From: a virus
Direction: 5' to 3' (one strand)
DNA length: 64,000 nucleotides
IMG/VR virus record: IMGVR_UViG_3300032326_001134
Span: 1 to 64,000 of that record
Part shown: piece after piece, positions 14,575 to 21,977 of the stretch
Layout of the letters: each line of letters opens with the position of its first letter
Position numbering within the stretch: the first letter of the stretch is position 1
Notes under the pieces: generated by a model
Databases searched by the model: none
Told to the model about the DNA's origin: nothing
What the model saw: the letters and a program-made list of their open reading frames with translations, nothing else
Program-made: the position numbers and the translations under genes

Positions 14575-15845
14575 AAAAGATCTTAAAGCATGCTGGCAAC
14601 ATGTATGAGCTACTAAATTTTGCCGTCACCAGATATAGCAAGGTTAAGGTTAAAGAAAGAATTTTTCATGGTAATGGCACTGGTTACTATGGAAATTTTA
14701 CTTTAAATAAAGATTTATCTGAGTACACTAACTCACAATTTTTAACTAATGTGGGTAAGAAATTTAAAGTAGCCGTAAGGTTTTCTAATACTATATCGGA
14801 CCACGGAACCCCAGAAATTTTGAGGGACAGCAGAGGATTTTGTATAAGGTTTTTTGGAGATAATGAGTCTTGGGATGTGCTTGGGTTAAGCACACCAATA
14901 CAATGGATTGATGTTGTAGAAGACACAATGACATTTCACGACATTATGAATAGAGATACAGCAAGTAATGTCTTAGAGTATGACAATAAATGGAATTTTG
15001 TAAGCAATACGCCTTCTGCTCTTCATGTAATCACTATGATTTACTCTGATACTGGTATCCCTAAAGGCTGGGAGAATATGAATGGATACGGATGTAATGT
15101 ATTTTCTTTAATTAAAGAAGATGGAAAAAGAACTTGGGTTAAGTTCCATTTTAAAACACAACAGGGCAGGGATTTTTATACAGACGAAGAGGCTGCTTTA
15201 GCTTCATTTTATGAGCCAGATCAATACACAAGAAAAATAAATAAGAAAATAAGATCTGGCAATTTCCCAAAATGGAAAGTGGCTATTCAATTAATGGAAG
15301 AAGATCAATGGAAAGACTTTGACTATAATGTTTTTTCTACCACTAACATATGGCCACATAAAGACTTTCCTCTAATTGAGATAGGTGAGTTTGAATTAAA
15401 TTCTTTATCCTCTGATCAAATAGAAGAATTTGAAAAAATGGCATTTGCACCTGGTAATTTGCCAACAGGGATAGGGATGTCACCAGACTATAGCTTAGCT
15501 TTAAGAATAAATGCCTATCCAAAAATGCAACAGGTCAGGCTAAATAAAAAAATAAACGAGCTTCCTATTCATATCAAGAAAGACATGGATCGATACAAGA
15601 ACAATTTTGTTTGGCTAGAGTGCCAAAATAGGCAGGACGAAGAGTATTACTATAGTCAGCCTAGGAACCTATGGAGTTTGTTTGATCAAGATCAAAAGAA
15701 TAGACTATATAAGAATATTGCAAAGCCACTGTCAAAAGCAAACAAGGAAACAATCGACAAGGTAATTGCTCAGTTTAACAAGATACATCCAGACTATGCT
15801 TATGGCGTCGTTAGAGAAATAGAAAATAATGCTAAACAGGATTAA
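14571..15845 (+). CDS. heme catalase-family protein
   Basis: 424 residues. Features of the catalase core: VKERIFHGNGTGYYGNF (His33 as distal His), FKVAVRFSNT (Arg70), LRDSRGFCIRFFGDNESWDVLG, and R312-INAY316 with the R-x3-Y spacing of the heme-ligating Tyr. The active-site Asn that usually precedes TPVFF is Ser107 here (LSTPIQWI), which may lower catalase activity and favour peroxidase or another heme reaction. Length is that of a small-subunit or minimal catalase. It is coupled (ATGA) to the DUF2061 gene. Likely role: removing peroxide in infected cells, or fatty-acid hydroperoxide chemistry. Confidence 0.86.
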   Translation: MKKILKHAGNMYELLNFAVTRYSKVKVKERIFHGNGTGYYGNFTLNKDLSEYTNSQFLTNVGKKFKVAVRFSNTISDHGTPEILRDSRGFCIRFFGDNESWDVLGLSTPIQWIDVVEDTMTFHDIMNRDTASNVLEYDNKWNFVSNTPSALHVITMIYSDTGIPKGWENMNGYGCNVFSLIKEDGKRTWVKFHFKTQQGRDFYTDEEAALASFYEPDQYTRKINKKIRSGNFPKWKVAIQLMEEDQWKDFDYNVFSTTNIWPHKDFPLIEIGEFELNSLSSDQIEEFEKMAFAPGNLPTGIGMSPDYSLALRINAYPKMQQVRLNKKINELPIHIKKDMDRYKNNFVWLECQNRQDEEYYYSQPRNLWSLFDQDQKNRLYKNIAKPLSKANKETIDKVIAQFNKIHPDYAYGVVREIENNAKQD

Positions 15846-15948
15846 ATGTAAAATATTTAAACATTTGTATGCTCAAACATCATGTCCATTTACTGGCCTA
15901 ACCTATAACTTATGTAAAAGGTGTGGGTATGCTTATGCTGTTAATTAA
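15829..15948 (+). CDS. tiny zinc-ribbon protein
   Basis: 39 residues overlapping the catalase end by 17 nt. Cys7, Cys19, Cys29 and Cys32 (CKRCGYAY) can make one zinc site. Confidence 0.55.
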   Translation: MLNRIKCKIFKHLYAQTSCPFTGLTYNLCKRCGYAYAVN

Positions 15949-16180
15949 AGCTTACATATTAGATCCAGTATTTGTATTTATAAGAACACTATCAATTAAT
16001 GTATATTTATTTACATTCTCATACATCAACTTTATTATTAAGAATCTTGGAATAAACATTAATAATAAAATGAGAAAGAGAAAGCCTTTTGTAATAGTAA
16101 AAGAAAGCATTGTAGCCTGCGTAGCCACATCCATACCTGTTATGATATACTACCTATTATGGATAATTATATTCAATTAG
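15929..16180 (+). CDS. two-helix membrane protein
   Basis: 83 residues from the ATG at 15929 (AAAGG upstream). Hydrophobic segments at about 1-40 and 60-83 flank a basic stretch (KMRKRKPF). No family recognised. Confidence 0.6.
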   Translation: MLMLLIKAYILDPVFVFIRTLSINVYLFTFSYINFIIKNLGININNKMRKRKPFVIVKESIVACVATSIPVMIYYLLWIIIFN

Positions 16181-16275
16181 AATTAGATCTATACTCAGAG
16201 ATAGGTTATTCTACTGGAAAATGGTCGGATGATGACGACATGGGAATAACCCCATTTTTAGGCCCAAATAGATAA
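16159..16275 (+). CDS. small acidic protein
   Basis: 38 residues (MDNYIQLELDLYSEIG...SDDDDMGITPFLGPNR). Overlaps the membrane-protein end by 22 nt and lies just before speD. Confidence 0.5.
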   Translation: MDNYIQLELDLYSEIGYSTGKWSDDDDMGITPFLGPNR

Positions 16276-16283
16276 GGATAGAC

Positions 16284-16664
16284 ATGATATATCACAAACA
16301 CCTATTAGTAAATGCTAAAGTAAAGAACCCTATGAACACAGAGGAACAAGGTATAGAGTTTCTCAGGGATTTAGTAAACCAGATTGATATGAAGATTATT
16401 AAAGGTCCCTTTGCCAGCTATGTAGACAAGGACGGAAACAAAGGTCTTACAGCTATTGTAATGATAGAGACAAGCCATATAGCCTTCCATATTTGGGATG
16501 AGGCAGACCCAGGATTAATCCAATTTGATCTATATACATGCGGTCAATTAAAATTAGATAAAGTTATATCTCTATTTAAAGATACATTTGATGTAGTATC
16601 TTTAGACTATGTCCTATTTGATAGAGAAAATGGATTTAAGGTTGAGGCAGAAGGAAATCTATGA
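16284..16664 (+). CDS. speD: S-adenosylmethionine decarboxylase-family (SpeD) proenzyme
   Basis: 126 residues, prokaryotic class size. The self-cleavage motif reads ETSHIAFHIW, giving Ser64 as the pyruvoyl precursor, with His69 and Cys86 (YTCG) as processing and catalytic residues. Standard SpeD makes decarboxylated AdoMet for spermidine synthesis. Some SpeD homologues have become arginine or ornithine decarboxylases, and no spermidine synthase is in the window, so the substrate is uncertain. Polyamine supply for packaging DNA is the simplest reading. Confidence 0.9.
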   Translation: MIYHKHLLVNAKVKNPMNTEEQGIEFLRDLVNQIDMKIIKGPFASYVDKDGNKGLTAIVMIETSHIAFHIWDEADPGLIQFDLYTCGQLKLDKVISLFKDTFDVVSLDYVLFDRENGFKVEAEGNL

Positions 16665-16677
16665 TGGTGGGTAAATA

Positions 16678-16806
16678 ATGAATTCATTGCTTTGGTTTTT
16701 TTTTGGATTAGGTATTGGGTTGGCACTAGATTTTGTATTGGTGCTACATATGCTTAAGCCTATTAAAAATCGTATTGATAAACTTGAATCAGAAGTAAAT
16801 CTTTGA
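16678..16806 (+). CDS. tiny membrane protein
   Basis: 42 residues: a hydrophobic N-terminal helix (LLWFFFGLGIGLALDFVLVL) and a short helical tail. Stop overlaps the next TTG start. Confidence 0.55.
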   Translation: MNSLLWFFFGLGIGLALDFVLVLHMLKPIKNRIDKLESEVNL

Positions 16807-16973
16807 AAGAGTTAAAAGCTTACTGTAAATATTGTGAGACGGTTACAGAGGGCAAGATAACAGCAATTAGAAGGCTTGAGTCAGGAAACTACATGCATGT
16901 AGGAGAATGCTCAGTATGTTGCTATGAGATCAAAAGAATAGTCCCTAAGCCTAAAGAAATTATAGTTGACTAG
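16803..16973 (+). CDS. small zinc-ribbon protein
   Basis: 56 residues, TTG start. CKYC (8-11) and CSVCC (36-40) form the ribbon. Its last codons (GTTGACTAG) carry the -35 box of the next promoter. Confidence 0.62.
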   Translation: MKELKAYCKYCETVTEGKITAIRRLESGNYMHVGECSVCCYEIKRIVPKPKEIIVD

Positions 16974-16994
16974 AATATATACATCATATATACT
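16966..16994 (+). promoter_or_regulatory. promoter within the TAGTTGACTAGAAT motif
   Basis: TTGACT, 17-bp spacer, TATACT. The -35 lies in TAGTTGACTAGAAT, a motif also found around 29.1-29.25 kb and 32.1 kb. Transcript start near 17001, leaving a leader of about 43 nt. Confidence 0.6.
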
Positions 16995-17009
16995 ATATAG
17001 ATCCCAATT

Positions 17010-17026
17010 AGTGCGAAAAAAGTGCG
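17010..17026 (+). repeat. AGTGCG-A6-GTGCG element, inverted partner at 29509
   Basis: AGTGCGAAAAAAGTGCG occurs here in the leader of the last rightward gene and, with one extra A and opposite orientation, at 29509-29526. The pair brackets the leftward gene block. Confidence 0.7.
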
Positions 17027-17043
17027 GCGAGGAGAGAGAGAGC

Positions 17044-17343
17044 ATGTTATTTAAATTTGTAGAAATGTTGATGAGGCCACGGCGCCTCAGAGAGGCCATT
17101 GAGGCAGTTGTTCATGAAAATGACGACATTCTAAAGGCCCTAGAAGAATATGAAAAGAACGATAATCCAACCAATTTATCTTGGGAAGAGGGCGGGCTCT
17201 GGAAGGGCTGGAATTATAATGAGTCAGATGGTAGATATTACTTTGATGACTATGGCACAGAGAACTTTATTGATTTAATAGATAGCTGGAATAAGGTTAA
17301 AAACCTTTATGATGATATCAATATAAATAAGAGTCTATTTTAG
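17044..17343 (+). CDS. hypothetical acidic protein
   Basis: 99 residues from the ATG after GAGGAGAG. Basic N-terminus (MLMRPRRLREAIEAVV), then acidic and aromatic (WEEGGLWKGWNYNESDGRYYFDDYG has a WW-like look but is not assigned). Its last 9 nt overlap the convergent sulfotransferase gene. Confidence 0.65.
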   Translation: MLFKFVEMLMRPRRLREAIEAVVHENDDILKALEEYEKNDNPTNLSWEEGGLWKGWNYNESDGRYYFDDYGTENFIDLIDSWNKVKNLYDDININKSLF

Positions 17344-17901
17344 TATACATTTTTCAAGAGCTCTTTTATGCTCATATTTAGATCTAAACATGCCAAAGTC
17401 TCCAGGTAAATGATTTGTGTAGTTTATAGATTTCCATATAGGAGAGTTTTCGCTAGAAACTAGGTGGTCTGGGCCATCAAACAGCTGATTTACATACTCT
17501 GCATCTCTGACCTCTAAAGACATCTCTTTGGCCAAGTAATCTATTACCTCATCTGGGCGGGAAACAAGATCATCGTAATCTATAATGATGTCTGCTTTAT
17601 CTATCATATATTGGTATAGGTTAATATACTCATTTGCAGGGAAGCGATAGACCCCATCTTCAGATTCAAATTTAAATTTCGGGGATTCTGGAAAGGTAAG
17701 AACCAAAGCTACCAATGAATGCATAATCCTATATGGACATCTAGCGATAGATATTATCTTGCTATCTCCTGTATCAGATATAGAGTTAGTCTTAGGGATA
17801 AGAATCTCATCTGGGCTATTTGGATCATATAGCTTTTGCTTAATCAATTGCTGTAGGTAACTTGATCCAGATCTGGGATATGTGAGTATCATATAGTTCA
17901 T
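17335..17901 (-). CDS. sulfotransferase-family protein
   Basis: 188 residues, short for the family. The PAPS 5'-phosphosulfate loop is TYPRSGSSYLQ (7-17); Arg54 and Ser62 in IARCPYRIMHSLV match the 3'-phosphate site. A C-terminal Arg/Lys region (FRSKYEHKRALEK) fits the second PAPS loop. It should transfer sulfate from PAPS to an alcohol or amine on an unknown acceptor. One of three sulfotransferases here. Confidence 0.85.
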   Translation of the reverse strand: MNYMILTYPRSGSSYLQQLIKQKLYDPNSPDEILIPKTNSISDTGDSKIISIARCPYRIMHSLVALVLTFPESPKFKFESEDGVYRFPANEYINLYQYMIDKADIIIDYDDLVSRPDEVIDYLAKEMSLEVRDAEYVNQLFDGPDHLVSSENSPIWKSINYTNHLPGDFGMFRSKYEHKRALEKCILK

Positions 17902-17907
17902 AATCCT

Positions 17908-17913
17908 AGTATA
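17908..17913 (-). promoter_or_regulatory. -10 box, leaderless
   Basis: TATACT on the minus strand, six bases before the sulfotransferase ATG. Confidence 0.55.
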
Positions 17914-18493
17914 CTATATTTAAATTCAGCTATATAGAGCACTGTAGAACCATCTACAATATGCTCTAAATATGCTTCATACCCTAACTTCCCCCCTCAT
18001 ATAAACACCTCTTAAAACCCCCTTAGAAGGCTTTTAATGCCATTTTCTCCAGATGTCTACCAAAGTAAATACTATTAATTAGATAGCAAATGCTATTAAT
18101 ATATATATAGATAGATATACATGTAATTGGGCGATTCCCCACAACTCCCCGTAATGCTCCATTTTGCCCCACATAGACCCATATGGCATATCATGCCAAT
18201 TTTGTCAAGAGCTTTGGGGGAAATGTTATGCAAATGTGATCATATAATGAGTTCCAGGATATATAAACATGTCCCGTAAAGGGCCAAATTTGCCCACAAT
18301 TTTAATAGATTCTATATATGTTTAATAAGATTAATATACATTTTTGGGAGATTTTGGCCAAATTTCAGGGATTTTTTATACATTATCGTAAAGGAGAAAT
18401 TCTGCCCCTATATAGATATAACAAATGGGACAATGTATATCAAACTGTATATACATATACAATCTGATCACACGTCCCAGATGTTAAATTATT
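17914..18493. other. 580-bp non-coding AT-rich region
   Basis: No credible gene on either strand. It holds clusters of short C-runs in AT-rich DNA, two copies of GGCCAAATTT (about 18281 and 18354), several TATATA tracts, and TGGGAC...GTCCCA inverted halves near its left end. A replication origin or regulatory locus is possible; there is no clear iteron array. Confidence 0.6.
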
Positions 18494-18727
18494 TTAATAT
18501 CTATGTATGTCTAGGTTTCTTAGCTTCTTACTGGATATGAAGCCTGTTCCTAGTTTTCTTCTGTTCCTACTTATTCCGCCTGCCGATCCTGCTTGACTAA
18601 TTGATCTTACTTTATTACTTGCCTGCCCTACCAGCTTTGTAACCGAATCCCTGGAACCAGGGATCTGATCTGCCCACTTATTTAATTGACGGGGACTTGG
18701 AAATGGGCCTAGGTCTTTTTTGATCAT
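18494..18727 (-). CDS. small basic protein
   Basis: 77 residues, Ser/Arg/Lys-rich (NRRKLGTGFISSKKLRN), AGGAAG upstream of ATG. No domain recognised; likely nucleic-acid-binding by charge alone. Confidence 0.55.
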   Translation of the reverse strand: MIKKDLGPFPSPRQLNKWADQIPGSRDSVTKLVGQASNKVRSISQAGSAGGISRNRRKLGTGFISSKKLRNLDIHRY

Positions 18728-18876
18728 TTCTTCCTATATGTTATAGTCACTGGACCACACATTGATTCATAGTATTCTTGGAATTTAGACTTCTGTCTCT
18801 TCTCCGCCCGCTTTACTTTTCTAAAAGCTGCCAAGGCATGATTCTTTTCCCGCCTCCTTGGTGTCTCAGCAGCCAC
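18724..18876 (-). CDS. small basic helical protein
   Basis: 50 residues from a GTG start that overlaps the upstream stop; the stop overlaps the next ATG (ATGA). Very basic (TPRRREKNHALAAFRKVKRA). The GTG start is inferred because no ATG gives a comparable frame. Confidence 0.5.
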   Translation of the reverse strand: MAAETPRRREKNHALAAFRKVKRAEKRQKSKFQEYYESMCGPVTITYRKK

Positions 18877-19135
18877 GTTCGTGAGCCTCGATTACTTCGG
18901 CTAAGTGGCTTGATAGCATTAGCCCTTCGGAGGTGTATCCGTGTTCCCATTCGACATCAAACCTAGTTGCCTGTTGTCTAATAATCTCAGACATAAGAAT
19001 AACTAGTCTATCTTGTGTATAGAGGGGCAAATGATTAACAATTAAATCGGCACATAGAACTGGATTAAACCAATTATTATCTACTGCCTCTGCTAATGCT
19101 TCTGCGATTTTTTCTTCTTGGATTTTCTTTGCCAT
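18866..19135 (-). CDS. hypothetical helical protein
   Basis: 89 residues, mainly helical and acidic (KIQEEKIAEALAEAVDNNWFNPVLCADLIVNH). Function unknown. Possibly transcribed alone after the terminator upstream. Confidence 0.7.
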   Translation of the reverse strand: MAKKIQEEKIAEALAEAVDNNWFNPVLCADLIVNHLPLYTQDRLVILMSEIIRQQATRFDVEWEHGYTSEGLMLSSHLAEVIEAHERGC

Positions 19136-19175
19136 TTCCGCCTCTTTCTAGTCTTAGTGATTTTACCATACTGGG

Positions 19176-19215
19176 TTGGGAAGGGTCAAGAGCACGTGCT
19201 CCTAACCCCTCCCAA
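19176..19215 (-). terminator. long hairpin with GAGCACGTGCTC palindrome
   Basis: TTGGGAAGGGT pairs with ACCCCTCCCAA (one mismatch) around an inner perfect palindrome GAGCACGTGCTC. It follows the small RGR-motif gene in the leftward direction. Confidence 0.7.
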
Positions 19216-19226
19216 TATTAGATAGA

Positions 19227-19367
19227 TTACTTAGTCTTTACTTCTGCTGTAAACTTCACGCCGTTCTTCTCAGCTTCCGCTAGAGCTTGCTTTGCTGCGC
19301 CTGAGAAACGACCACGGACACCTACTGTAATGCCCTTTGACTTTAGATATTCACGCTTTGTTGCCAT
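19227..19367 (-). CDS. small RGR-motif protein (Lsr2 C-terminus-like)
   Basis: 46 residues: REYLKSKGITVGVRGRFSGAAKQALAEAEKNG. The pattern W/Y-x-K-x-x-G-x-x-V-x-x-RGR-x-[SP] followed by a helix recalls the AT-hook-like DNA-binding end of Lsr2. A free-standing domain could bind AT-rich DNA or compete with host Lsr2. Match is by eye and short. Confidence 0.6.
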   Translation of the reverse strand: MATKREYLKSKGITVGVRGRFSGAAKQALAEAEKNGVKFTAEVKTK

Positions 19368-19405
19368 TTGATAATCCCCTTTCGAGAGATATAGTTGTTA
19401 TATTT

Positions 19406-19434
19406 ATTATATAGGATATCCACGAATTTGTAAA
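19406..19434 (-). promoter_or_regulatory. promoter
   Basis: Minus strand TTTACA, 17-bp spacer, TATAAT, then a leader with CGAAAGGGG before the RGR-motif gene. Confidence 0.6.
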
Positions 19435-19487
19435 TACCCTCCGTAAGGGAGAAGATTTGCCCTTGCGGTTCCGCCTATTAAGTTGTC

Positions 19488-19886
19488 TTACTCTGACTCC
19501 TCGTCAGAATCCTGATCATCTAGCCAAGTATCTTCATCTAAAGATACTAGTATGTCTCTTTCTGTCATCCAATCAAAGATCGCCTCATCAAGATCCTCTG
19601 CGCCGTATTCAAGGCTGAATGAGTTCTTGTCTAGGTCCTGGACGAACATCCACCAAACATCCTCTTCTGTGAATGTCTGATTAGTTAAATACTCTGAGTC
19701 TTTGCCTGGACTATGTGTATCTAATTTATCTTTGACTACGTCCCAACACCAAACCCAAACCAGGGACGGGAAGACATCAAGTTGATTAATGTTCTCAATG
19801 ATCTGATTTAGTTTAAGATATGTAGTAGTCATACGAGTATGCTCCTGCAAATCCAATTCTTCTTTATACTGGTCTACTGAATTCAT
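19488..19886 (-). CDS. hypothetical acidic protein
   Basis: 132 residues, strongly acidic C-terminus (DDQDSDEESE). Contains VWVWCWDVV and a run of Asp/Glu. The ACGAAAGG leader is embedded in the end of the upstream gene, with a canonical TTGACA-N18-TATAAT promoter also inside that gene. Confidence 0.7.
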   Translation of the reverse strand: MNSVDQYKEELDLQEHTRMTTTYLKLNQIIENINQLDVFPSLVWVWCWDVVKDKLDTHSPGKDSEYLTNQTFTEEDVWWMFVQDLDKNSFSLEYGAEDLDEAIFDWMTERDILVSLDEDTWLDDQDSDEESE

Positions 19887-20157
19887 TCTTTTGTGTCCTT
19901 TCGTTAATTGCGAATGCTAAATTATATGTCATAGCATAGACTTCTGTCAATGCGTCCATTTGGCCTTCCCAGTATGTCCGCTCCATACTGTCCATTGCTT
20001 CACCTGATTCATCCTCAGTCTTTTGGGCAATATCCAATTGTGTCTCAGCCTCCAGCATAAGGTTCTTTAGTTCCCCATGCAGGATGTTGGTTCCAGACTC
20101 CCCCATATCTACAAGCTTTTGTAGACGGGGGTGGAATTCAGTATTGATGTCTCTCAT
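19864..20157 (-). CDS. hypothetical helical protein
   Basis: 97 residues, helical, rich in Glu, Met and Thr. Its last codons (AFAINERTQKN) double as the ACGAAAGG leader of the next gene. Starts in ATGA overlap with the gene upstream. Confidence 0.68.
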   Translation of the reverse strand: MRDINTEFHPRLQKLVDMGESGTNILHGELKNLMLEAETQLDIAQKTEDESGEAMDSMERTYWEGQMDALTEVYAMTYNLAFAINERTQKNEFSRPV

Positions 20158-20312
20158 TTGCTGCCAGCCTCATATGCAACCTTGTATATCTCAACAAGAC
20201 GTTCATATACCGCCTTGGCGGCTTTATCCTCATTGGACATTGCTGCTTCAAAATAAATAATTTGGTCGGCTTGGTCCTGAAGGTCTTCCTTTACTTCTTT
20301 AGATAGTTTCAT
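20154..20312 (-). CDS. small helical protein
   Basis: 52 residues (MKLSKEVKEDLQDQADQ...). Preceded by a TGTCAG-N10-TATAAT promoter and ACGAAAGG leader lying inside the upstream gene; start overlaps that gene's stop. Confidence 0.6.
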   Translation of the reverse strand: MKLSKEVKEDLQDQADQIIYFEAAMSNEDKAAKAVYERLVEIYKVAYEAGSK

Positions 20313-20500
20313 TCATATACCCTTTCGTTAGTAGAAGAATTCATTATATCAGTAGCCACTGACAATAAATGCCTGGTATTTTCAATCTCTGCTTGTTTAA
20401 CTTTATAGAAATGATGACTATTAACATAGTCAATCTTCTCTAAATCTTGTTCAAGACTAATTAAATGAATATTCATATATGCGATCAATTCATTAGACAT
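20309..20500 (-). CDS. small helical protein carrying a promoter in its 3' end
   Basis: 63 residues (ISLEQDLEKIDYVNSHHF...). Its C-terminus SSTNERVYE is encoded by the next gene's promoter and leader, so coding and regulatory sequence overlap. Confidence 0.65.
   Translation of the reverse strand: MSNELIAYMNIHLISLEQDLEKIDYVNSHHFYKVKQAEIENTRHLLSVATDIMNSSTNERVYE
20343..20364 (-). promoter_or_regulatory. TGTCAG-N10-TATAAT promoter
   Basis: Minus strand TGTCAG, 10 bp, TATAAT, followed by CTAACGAAAGGG. Same architecture as about ten others in this block. Confidence 0.65.
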
Positions 20501-20658
20501 CTTCTGCTATATACCCTTCTGCTAGTAATCCTTCAAAGAAGTTCCATATTTCTAATAAGCCCTCTTTTACTTCCTCAGATACGGCGGTATCGATAGCAAC
20601 TGTTAAAGCTCCACCAAACTCCTGTATATCTCTATAGTTATATCCTAAAATATTACTA
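20493..20658 (-). pseudogene. ORF without start, probable frameshifted end of the zinc gene upstream
   Basis: About 55 codons of credible protein (ILGYNYRDIQEFGGALTVAI...) with no ATG, GTG or TTG in frame. It is in the -1 relation to the zinc gene at 20645, and the frames meet at a run of five G on the minus strand (20659-20663). One extra G would join the two into a roughly 90-residue protein. Sequencing slip, real mutation or programmed frameshift cannot be told apart. Confidence 0.5.
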
Positions 20659-20767
20659 CCCCCAATTCATTATCTTGTGGTGACTTTGACATTTCTTGTG
20701 CTTCCCCACATTTGCAGGTATAGCGGTGCCAAAAAGGAGTCCATTCCCATTCATGCTTATGTTTCAT
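20645..20767 (-). CDS. small zinc protein, possibly frameshifted
   Basis: 40 residues: MKHKHEWEWTPFWHRYTCKC..., a His/Cys-rich start with CKCG. The frame closes soon after the G-run at 20659-20663. See the adjoining ORF for the likely original C-terminus. Confidence 0.55.
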   Translation of the reverse strand: MKHKHEWEWTPFWHRYTCKCGEAQEMSKSPQDNELGVVIF

Positions 20768-20979
20768 AGGTAGTATTCATCTCCTTCTTTATATCCGTAG
20801 AATTCGTTATATTGTTTTTTTAGTTCCACTGAAGCATATTGCATAAATTGGTTTTCTGCATAATCCGCTCCTGAATCTAAATTATTATAAGACCATTGGT
20901 CAAATAATTCTTCGCCAATTTCTTGCATTATAGCGCCTGTAATATGTTCTGCTATTGTGTCTATAAATTGTTCTGACAT
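20764..20979 (-). CDS. small acidic helical protein
   Basis: 71 residues; QEIGEELFDQW is shared with the rightward gene at 8270. Acidic, aromatic tail (YGYKEGDEYYL). Overlaps the next start. Confidence 0.68.
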   Translation of the reverse strand: MSEQFIDTIAEHITGAIMQEIGEELFDQWSYNNLDSGADYAENQFMQYASVELKKQYNEFYGYKEGDEYYL

Positions 20980-21753
20980 TTATGCTTCCGCCTTTTCTCT
21001 AGATTCCAATAATACACTATGGGTCTGACATTTTGCCATTGCCTCTTCATCTTGCCAAGAGCCTTGGCTACATTCAGAGCAGAATTCTCCACAGTCATCT
21101 TCGCAATAACTTAATGTATCGTAAGATTGACAAGCATAACAACGATTTTCCCATTCAACTAATTCATTTACCTCACCACGGACAATCTCATACTCTCCGC
21201 CCCAGCCTGTTTCTTCCTCAAACTCTAATGTGAGTAGGCTGTTAGGAACAAGATTACTTAGTTTAGTTAAGATAGTTATAGCAGGTGACCAAGCAGTCTC
21301 ATACTTATAGATAACCCAGTTGTCATCACCTTCTGATTTATATTCAATTAGTTCTGTATTTGGATATTCATCTCCGTCACGGACGGCTACATCCCATTTA
21401 GTTCCCCAATTAGAATTATTCCAAGAATACCAATCCTTCTGAGTCTTAGCAAACTCAACAGATTTGCGGAACCAATCAGGGTCATTAGTGTCAATGCCAC
21501 CTCTATCAGGCTGGCAGGCATATTCCTCATCAGTAATTCCGTCATCTTTATATGAGTGGATATTAAAGAAAGCAAAAACAGGATTAGAATAACTGACCTG
21601 TTCAATTTTGGTGGGAAATCCCATAGTAGAAATATCACCCATACCAAATGTCTCTTGTGCTAATGTAAAAGGCTTATTCAATCTATCTTTAATCATATCT
21701 ACCTCAGACTTAGGTCCTTGGATAGTTAATGTGTTATAACACCAATTTGGCAT
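20980..21753 (-). CDS. Api92-like protein with zinc-binding C-terminus
   Basis: 257 residues from the ATG giving MPNWCYNTLTIQGPK, the hallmark start of phage Api92-like (ferredoxin-fold) proteins; GAAAGGAT lies upstream. The middle has WNNSNWGTKWD and a WGGEYE segment typical of the family. The C-terminus (about 205-245) has eight or so Cys (CYACQSYD..CEDDCGEFCSEC), a likely zinc module. Function unknown. Confidence 0.82.
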   Translation of the reverse strand: MPNWCYNTLTIQGPKSEVDMIKDRLNKPFTLAQETFGMGDISTMGFPTKIEQVSYSNPVFAFFNIHSYKDDGITDEEYACQPDRGGIDTNDPDWFRKSVEFAKTQKDWYSWNNSNWGTKWDVAVRDGDEYPNTELIEYKSEGDDNWVIYKYETAWSPAITILTKLSNLVPNSLLTLEFEEETGWGGEYEIVRGEVNELVEWENRCYACQSYDTLSYCEDDCGEFCSECSQGSWQDEEAMAKCQTHSVLLESREKAEA

Positions 21754-21780
21754 TTTATATCCTTTCGCTGATATGTGATT

Positions 21781-21802
21781 ATTATATATCAAAGGACTGA
21801 CA
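21781..21802 (-). promoter_or_regulatory. TGTCAG-N10-TATAAT promoter
   Basis: Minus strand TGTCAG, 10 bp, TATAAT, upstream of the Api92-like gene. Confidence 0.68.
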
Positions 21803-21829
21803 AATGGAAGAATTTCAGGGAAATTTATA

Positions 21830-21845
21830 TGTGATCCGTAACACA
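21830..21845. promoter_or_regulatory. CRP/GlxR-like palindrome
   Basis: TGTGATCCGTAACACA fits TGTGW-N6-WCACA. An AATTTCAGGG element lies just left, and an AGCTTTGGGGGC stretch just right. Confidence 0.5.
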
Positions 21846-21977
21846 GTTTTCTTACCCTCAAGCTTTGGGGGCTAAAGCTTTGTTTTTGATCATGGGCTGC
21901 AGGGACCTCAACGAAAGGAAAAACCCGCTTTATTTAACCCCTTGCCTGCGAAGACTGTTAGGGGCACCCATAAATAT
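21846..21977. other. intergenic with hairpins
   Basis: Contains CTCAAGCTTTGGGGGCTAAAG and complementary AGCTTT copies that can fold; probably the end region of the gene at 21978. No gene seen. Confidence 0.45.
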
